Origin: Bacillota bacterium
GTDB taxonomy: Bacteria; Bacillota; Clostridia; Oscillospirales; Acutalibacteraceae
Reading direction: 5' to 3'
Assembly (NCBI GenBank): GCA_029007015.1
Contig: JAQXHB010000080.1
Location: forward strand, 1-6,197
Length of the DNA: 6,197 nt
Part shown: positions 1-6,197 of the stretch, piece by piece
How the letters are laid out: each line of letters opens with the position of its first letter
How positions within the stretch are numbered: the stretch's first letter is position 1
Made by a program: the position numbers and the translations under genes
The notes under the pieces: model-generated
The model's database searches: none
Told to the model about the DNA's origin: nothing
The model's input: the letters and a program-made list of their open reading frames with translations, nothing else

Positions 1-672
1 AGCGTCATCCTGCTCCGCAACATGCTCAATGAGGTCGTTGCGGTACTTAGCAGCCTCTTCCTTCATATCGTCCGGAATAGGCTCATGACGAACATCCTTG
101 CCGAGGTCATCATAGTAAACGATAGCGTCATTGTTGATAAGGTCGATAATACCCTTAAAATCAGCCTCCGAGCCAATCGGCAACTGAATCGGAACAGCAT
201 TGCACTGGAAGCGCTCTTTAATCATGTCAAGAACGTTGTAGAAGTTGGCGCCCATGATATCCATCTTGTTGATGTAAATCATGCGCGGAACCTTGTATTC
301 GTCAGCCTGACGCCAAACGGTCTCAGACTGCGGCTCAACGCCGCCCTTAGCGCACAGAACGGTAACAGAGCCGTCAAGTACGCGCAGCGAACGCTGTACC
401 TCTACTGTAAAGTCAACGTGTCCGGGGGTGTCAATGATATTGATACGATGCTCTTTCCAAAAGCAGGTGGTGGCAGCAGAAGTGATGGTAATACCTCTCT
501 CTTGCTCCTGCTCCATCCAGTCCATTGTGGCGGCACCGTCGTGAGTTTCACCTATTTTGTGGTTGATACCGGTGTAAAACAGGATACGCTCAGTCGTGGT
601 GGTCTTGCCTGCGTCGATGTGAGCCATGATACCAATATTTCTTGTTTTTTCAAGAGAAACCTTTCTTGGCAT
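1..672 (-). CDS. fusA: Elongation factor G (EF-G), N-terminal part, runs off the window
   Basis: EF-G is the cytoplasmic translational GTPase that drives ribosomal translocation and, with ribosome recycling factor, splits post-termination ribosomes. The first 224 codons are present, about a third of a usual ~690-residue protein; the rest lies beyond position 1. The translation begins MPRKVSLEKTRNIGIMAHID. All visible GTPase motifs are intact: P-loop AHIDAGKT at residues 17-24, switch I RGITI at 59-63, DTPGH at 81-85 and NKMD at 135-138. From about residue 160 the sequence enters the G' insertion typical of EF-G. The ATG at 670-672 is chosen because GGAGGA lies just upstream (677-682) and the product starts where EF-G proteins normally start. 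It follows rpsG by 53 bp, as in standard str operons, and probably shares its transcript. The frame is open throughout with no disruption. Identification is secure. Confidence 0.97.
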   Translation of the reverse strand, partial: MPRKVSLEKTRNIGIMAHIDAGKTTTTERILFYTGINHKIGETHDGAATMDWMEQEQERGITITSAATTCFWKEHRINIIDTPGHVDFTVEVQRSLRVLDGSVTVLCAKGGVEPQSETVWRQADEYKVPRMIYINKMDIMGANFYNVLDMIKERFQCNAVPIQLPIGSEADFKGIIDLINNDAIVYYDDLGKDVRHEPIPDDMKEEAAKYRNDLIEHVAEQDDA

Positions 673-725
673 AACATCCTCCATAAGCCGAGTAAATCGG
701 CATCAAACGAAATATCAGTCTAATA

Positions 726-1196
726 CTACCATCTGTAGTGAGCAAAGGCCTTGTTAGCCTCGGCCATCTTGTGAGTGTCCTCACGCTTCTTGAATGCACC
801 GCCGAGTCCGTTGGTAGCATCCATGATTTCACCGGCCAAACGCTCCTTCATAGTTCTCTCGGAACGGGCGCGGCTGTAATTGGTAATCCAGCGCAGGCCG
901 AGTGTCTGACGGCGCTCGGGACGCACCTCGATCGGCACCTGATAGGTGGAACCGCCTACGCGGCGAGCCTTAACCTCGAGCTGGGGCATAACATTTTCCA
1001 TAGCCTGCTCGAAAACTTCCAGCGGCTCCTTGCCGGTCTTGTCCTTAATGATGTCAAAAGCGTCATAAACAATCTTCTGCGCAACGCCCTTTTTGCCGTC
1101 GAGCATGATATTGTTGATAAGGCGTGTTACCAGCTTTGAATTATACATAGGATCGGGCAACACATCACGCTTTGCGATAAAGCCTCTTCTTGGCAT
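726..1196 (-). CDS. rpsG: 30S ribosomal protein S7
   Basis: S7 is a primary 16S rRNA-binding protein that nucleates assembly of the 30S head and lies near the E site and the mRNA exit channel. The product is 156 residues, the usual bacterial length, starts MPRRGFIAKRD and ends AFAHYRW. The S7 signature around residues 20-46 (KLVTRLINNIMLDGKKG and following) and the RNA-binding beta-hairpin region at about 73-92 (LEVKARRVGGSTYQVPIEV) are intact. An upstream in-frame ATG at 1227-1229 would add 11 residues, but AAGGAGGG lies between the two ATGs and points to 1194-1196. The stop is TAG, followed after one codon by a second in-frame TAG (720-722). The gene sits between rpsL and fusA. In E. coli S7 represses translation of its own operon by binding the rpsL-rpsG spacer; here that is only a possibility. 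Confidence 0.98.
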   Translation of the reverse strand: MPRRGFIAKRDVLPDPMYNSKLVTRLINNIMLDGKKGVAQKIVYDAFDIIKDKTGKEPLEVFEQAMENVMPQLEVKARRVGGSTYQVPIEVRPERRQTLGLRWITNYSRARSERTMKERLAGEIMDATNGLGGAFKKREDTHKMAEANKAFAHYRW

Positions 1197-1203
1197 CTCG
1201 CTT

Positions 1204-1211
1204 CCCTCCTT
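1204..1211 (-). promoter_or_regulatory. Ribosome binding site for rpsG
   Basis: AAGGAGGG lies 7 nt before the ATG at 1194-1196. It falls between two in-frame ATG codons and so selects the downstream one, giving the standard S7 N-terminus MPRRG. Confidence 0.88.
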
Positions 1212-1276
1212 CACAAATAATGATATCATTGGTACTCGAATTCATGTGAATCCGTTTGCCAAGCGGGGCGAAAAAT

Positions 1277-1306
1277 ACTATATATTAAACGCCGCTGCTT
1301 GAACAA
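1277..1306 (-). promoter_or_regulatory. Weak candidate promoter before rpsG
   Basis: On the coding strand TTGTTC (1301-1306, poor -35) is followed after 18 bp by TATAGT (1277-1282, five of six -10 bases) in the rpsL-rpsG spacer. It would give a ~75-nt leader for rpsG. The region is AT-rich, so a chance match is quite possible. Confidence 0.25.
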
Positions 1307-1319
1307 AAAATTTGCAGCG
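1293..1319 (-). repeat. Inverted repeat in the rpsL-rpsG spacer
   Basis: Arms CGCTGC (1314-1319 read on the coding strand) and GCAGCG (1293-1298) form a perfect 6-bp stem with a 15-nt AT-rich loop, about 14 nt after the rpsL stop. No U-tract follows, so it is not a convincing terminator. With the AATGATATCATT palindrome at 1219-1230 near the rpsG ribosome binding site, it could be part of a translational control structure. The repeat is visible; the role is a guess. Confidence 0.45.
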
Positions 1320-1332
1320 ATATTTGCTACAA

Positions 1333-1755
1333 TTACTTGGCAGCCTTCTTCGGACGCTTAGCACCGTACTTGGAACGGGCCTGCATTCTGTTGGCTACAC
1401 CCTGGGTATCGAGCGTACCACGGACAATGTGGTAACGCACACCGGGCAGGTCCTTTACACGACCGCCGCGAATAAGCACAACGCTGTGCTCCTGCAGATT
1501 GTGGCCGATACCGGGGATGTAAGATGTAACCTCGATACCGTTTGAGAGACGCACTCTCGCAATCTTACGCAGAGCCGAGTTCGGCTTTTTCGGTGTGGTG
1601 GTAGAAACCTTTGTGCAAACGCCGCGCTTCTGGGGTGAATTTTGGTCGGTCATCATCTGCTTCTTGGTGTTCAAACCTTTGAGCAGTGCCGGTGCGGTGG
1701 GCTTGCGCTCCTGAGACTCTCTACCCTTGCGAACCAGTTGGTTAAAAGTAGGCAT
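1333..1755 (-). CDS. rpsL: 30S ribosomal protein S12
   Basis: S12 sits at the decoding centre of the 30S subunit, affects tRNA selection accuracy, and is the classic site of streptomycin-resistance mutations. The product is 140 residues, begins MPTFNQLVRKGRESQERKPT, and is about 13 residues longer in the N-terminal segment than E. coli S12. This is the Firmicutes form, placed before the conserved PQKRGVCTKV. The decoding loop TTTPKKPNSALRK (Lys56 and Lys57) and the GGRVKDLPGVRYH loop (Lys101, Asp102) are both wild type, so no known streptomycin-resistance substitution is seen. Asp102 corresponds to the residue methylthiolated by RimO in some bacteria. The ATG at 1753-1755 has a strong GGAGGAGG site at 1762-1769. 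It is the first gene after the 238-bp gap and so is likely the first gene of an independently started str transcript. The stop is TAA. Confidence 0.98.
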   Translation of the reverse strand: MPTFNQLVRKGRESQERKPTAPALLKGLNTKKQMMTDQNSPQKRGVCTKVSTTTPKKPNSALRKIARVRLSNGIEVTSYIPGIGHNLQEHSVVLIRGGRVKDLPGVRYHIVRGTLDTQGVANRMQARSKYGAKRPKKAAK

Positions 1756-1783
1756 ATTTTTCCTCCTCCCGTGATTTTTTATA

Positions 1784-1811
1784 TTGATAACGGCCGAGCG
1801 GCCGATGTCAA
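1784..1811 (-). promoter_or_regulatory. Possible second promoter P2 for rpsL with palindromic spacer
   Basis: A second perfect -35 TTGACA (1806-1811) is followed after 16 bp by TATCAA (1784-1789), four of six -10 bases. Transcription would start near 1777, leaving about 22 nt of leader with the rpsL ribosome binding site intact. The spacer is almost entirely the GC-rich palindrome at 1791-1804. The weak -10 and short spacer make this less certain than P1. Confidence 0.4.
1786..1809. repeat. GC-rich inverted repeat in the rpsL leader
   Basis: Two CGGCCG blocks, each self-complementary, are separated by two bases. They can fold as a 5-bp CGGCC/GGCCG stem with a 4-nt loop (1791-1804), with imperfect flanking pairs out to 1786 and 1809. 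In RNA from P1 this would be a stable leader hairpin 17-31 nt upstream of the rpsL ribosome binding site. As DNA it could be an operator inside P2. The structure is directly visible; its role is unknown. Confidence 0.65.
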
Positions 1812-1863
1812 TCTGTAAGCATCAAAATGCGTGCGAGAACAGTACAGTCCCACACAATTATGA

Positions 1864-1893
1864 ATGATAACACCAAAAGTGCCTGTTTGTCAA
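1864..1893 (-). promoter_or_regulatory. Sigma-A-type promoter P1 upstream of rpsL
   Basis: On the coding strand a perfect -35 TTGACA (1888-1893) is followed after 18 bp by -10 TATCAT (1864-1869, five of six consensus bases). A TG one base before the -10 makes an extended -10. Transcription would start near 1857 and give a leader of about 100 nt before the rpsL ATG. It lies in the rpoC-rpsL gap and would drive rpsL-rpsG-fusA independently of rpoBC. Confidence 0.75.
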
Positions 1894-1952
1894 GAGATTT
1901 AGGCAATTTTTTGCATTTTTCAGTGTTAAAATCGGTATCTGTAAAACGCAGA

Positions 1953-1986
1953 ATATTGCAAGGACGAATTAACGCCCTTGCAATAT
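1953..1986 (-). terminator. Hairpin just after rpoC, possible weak or partial terminator
   Basis: Seven bases after the rpoC TAA (1994-1996) there is a long inverted repeat. Arms at 1973-1986 and 1953-1966 form a 14-bp stem with one G-U pair and a 6-nt TTAATT loop. On the transcript the stem reads ATATTGCAAGGGCG. The following sequence is TCTGCGTTTTAC, with only a short interrupted U stretch, so strong intrinsic termination is doubtful. It could give partial termination between rpoBC and the str genes, or protect or process the rpoBC mRNA 3' end. The inverted repeat is seen directly; the function is inferred. Confidence 0.6.
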
Positions 1987-1993
1987 GTCACAT

Positions 1994-5623
<3,630 letters not shown>

Positions 5624-5631
5624 GATCGTTA

Positions 5632-5637
5632 CCCCCC
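5632..5637 (-). promoter_or_regulatory. G-rich ribosome binding site for rpoC
   Basis: A run of six G in the rpoB-rpoC spacer, read AGGGGGGT on the coding strand, ends 8 nt before the GTG at 5621-5623. It fixes the rpoC start and excludes the 54-codon upstream extension. It is less canonical than the GGAGG sites of the other three genes in the window. Confidence 0.75.
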
Positions 5638-5639
5638 TA

Positions 5640-6197
5640 TTATTCAAAATCTTCTTCTTGGTCATCGCTGAAGTCATCGCTATACAGTTCGTCGTCAACA
5701 ATCGACTCGCCGTTCTCATCCTCCAGGCCGAAACCGTCAAGATTGTCAGCCACATTTTCCTCATCAAAGGTTTCATCCTCAACAATCGGAATGTTCAGGC
5801 CGATATCGGCATCGTCATCAAAGTTCTGCTTGAGGTCAATCTCTTGGTTATACTTATCCAGCACACGGATGTCGAGACCGAGCGACTGCAATTCCTTGAT
5901 GAGAACCTTGAACGACTCGGGAATGCCGGGTTTAGGAACATTCTGACCCTTGACGATGGCTTCGTATGTCTTGACACGGCCGACAACATCATCCTACTTG
6001 ACAGTCAGAATCTCCTGCAAGGTGTATGCGGCACCGTAAGCCTCAAGAGCCCAAACCTCCATTTCACCGAAACGCTGGCCGCCGAACTGAGCCTTACCGC
6101 CGAGCGGCTGCTGAGTAACCAGCGAGTAGGGGCCGGTAGAACGGGCGTGAATCTTATCGTCAACCAGGTGATGCAGTTTGAGGTAGTACATGTAACC
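5640..6197 (-). CDS. rpoB: RNA polymerase subunit beta, C-terminal part, with in-frame TAG
   Basis: This is the last 185 sense-position codons of beta plus the TAA stop; the 5' part lies beyond position 6197. The segment opens with the highly conserved stretch containing GYMYYLKLHHLVDDKIHARS and GGKAQFGGQRFGEMEVWALE, which contributes to the active-site and beta' anchoring region. It continues through YTLQEILTVK to a TAG codon at 5994-5996, then resumes in the same frame with DDVVGRVKTYEAIVKGQ. Known RpoB proteins read LTVKSDD here, so TAG replaces a conserved serine and is one base from TCG. The last 65 residues are a strongly acidic tail with 28 Asp/Glu and one Lys. A real stop would remove the last 117 residues, including the conserved C-terminal region that packs against beta', which should be lethal. 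A base-call or assembly error is the likeliest cause. The gene is certain; its intactness is not. Confidence 0.93.
5994..5996 (-). other. rpoB: In-frame amber (TAG) codon inside rpoB
   Basis: The codon lies between AAG (Lys) and GAT GAT (Asp-Asp), where the RpoB family has serine in the motif LTVKSDD. The reading frame is open and recognisably RpoB on both sides, so this is a substitution and not a frameshift. TCG to TAG would be a single C-to-A change. The next base is G. rpsG in the same window uses TAG as its normal stop, which argues against wholesale reassignment of TAG in this organism. Confidence 0.95.

Larger units (their letters stand above)
1756..1993. other. 238-bp noncoding gap between rpoC and rpsL
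   Basis: I find no credible gene here. In-frame ATGs on the coding strand reach stops within about five codons and lack ribosome binding sites. The L7Ae-family protein gene found at this place in Bacillus and many other Firmicutes is absent. The gap carries the post-rpoC hairpin, promoter P1, the possible promoter P2 with its palindrome, and the rpsL ribosome binding site. It is more AT-rich than the flanking genes, apart from the CGGCCG blocks. Confidence 0.8.

Noticed and set aside
675..677. Alternative ATG overlapping the fusA ribosome binding site
   Set aside because: It is out of frame with EF-G and directly abuts the GGAGG, too close for normal initiation.
22..723. 233-codon plus-strand open frame opposite fusA
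   Set aside because: The minus strand encodes unmistakable EF-G with all GTPase motifs. The plus-strand frame has no recognisable domain and is an antisense by-product of codon bias.
1197..1229. 11-codon N-terminal extension of rpsG
   Set aside because: The ribosome binding site lies inside it, and S7 proteins start at MPRRG.
1333..1755. Streptomycin-resistance allele of rpsL, or an unusual S12 insertion
   Set aside because: The Lys56/Lys57 and Lys101 loops are wild type, and the longer N-terminal segment is the normal Firmicutes form.
5624..5785. 54-codon N-terminal extension of rpoC to an upstream ATG
   Set aside because: It overlaps rpoB out of frame, encodes unrelated sequence, and the GTG at 5621-5623 has a ribosome binding site and gives the family N-terminus.
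5640..6197. TAG reassigned to an amino acid in this organism
   Set aside because: rpsG ends with TAG exactly at the normal S7 C-terminus, and only one internal TAG is seen. One codon cannot support a changed genetic code.

Overview
The whole window is one minus-strand transcription block. In transcription order (right to left) it holds the 3' end of rpoB, complete rpoC, complete rpsL, complete rpsG and the 5' third of fusA. This is the conserved rpoBC-str arrangement that encodes the two large RNA polymerase subunits, ribosomal proteins S12 and S7, and elongation factor G. No mobile element, CRISPR array, tRNA or rRNA gene is visible.

The organism is most likely a Gram-positive anaerobe of the class Clostridia, perhaps an Oscillospiraceae/Ruminococcaceae-type gut bacterium. 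Three things point there: the 1209-residue RpoC lacks the large trigger-loop insertion seen in Proteobacteria; S12 has the Firmicutes-type longer N-terminal segment; and the ribosome binding sites are strong purine-rich GGAGG sequences. Base composition is balanced, and the rank below class is inference only.

Layout: fusA (5' part) 1-672; a 53-bp spacer; rpsG 726-1196; a 136-bp spacer with possible secondary structure; rpsL 1333-1755; a 238-bp noncoding gap 1756-1993; rpoC 1994-5623; a 16-bp spacer; rpoB 3' end 5640-6197. The 238-bp gap is the main regulatory region. It has a 14-bp-stem hairpin immediately after rpoC, a strong sigma-A promoter (TTGACA, 18 bp, TATCAT with an extended -10), and a second possible promoter nearer rpsL whose spacer is a GC-rich palindrome. 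The str genes can therefore probably be transcribed independently of rpoBC. The L7Ae-family gene that Bacillus and many relatives carry between rpoC and rpsL is absent.

The one real anomaly is an in-frame TAG codon in rpoB at 5994-5996, at a position where the family has a conserved serine (one base from TCG). Open, recognisable RpoB sequence continues on both sides. Taken literally, it would remove the essential C-terminal end of an essential protein. A sequencing or assembly error is the most likely explanation, followed by suppression. I see no convincing new biological system; the rest is ordinary housekeeping sequence with some regulatory details worth checking.
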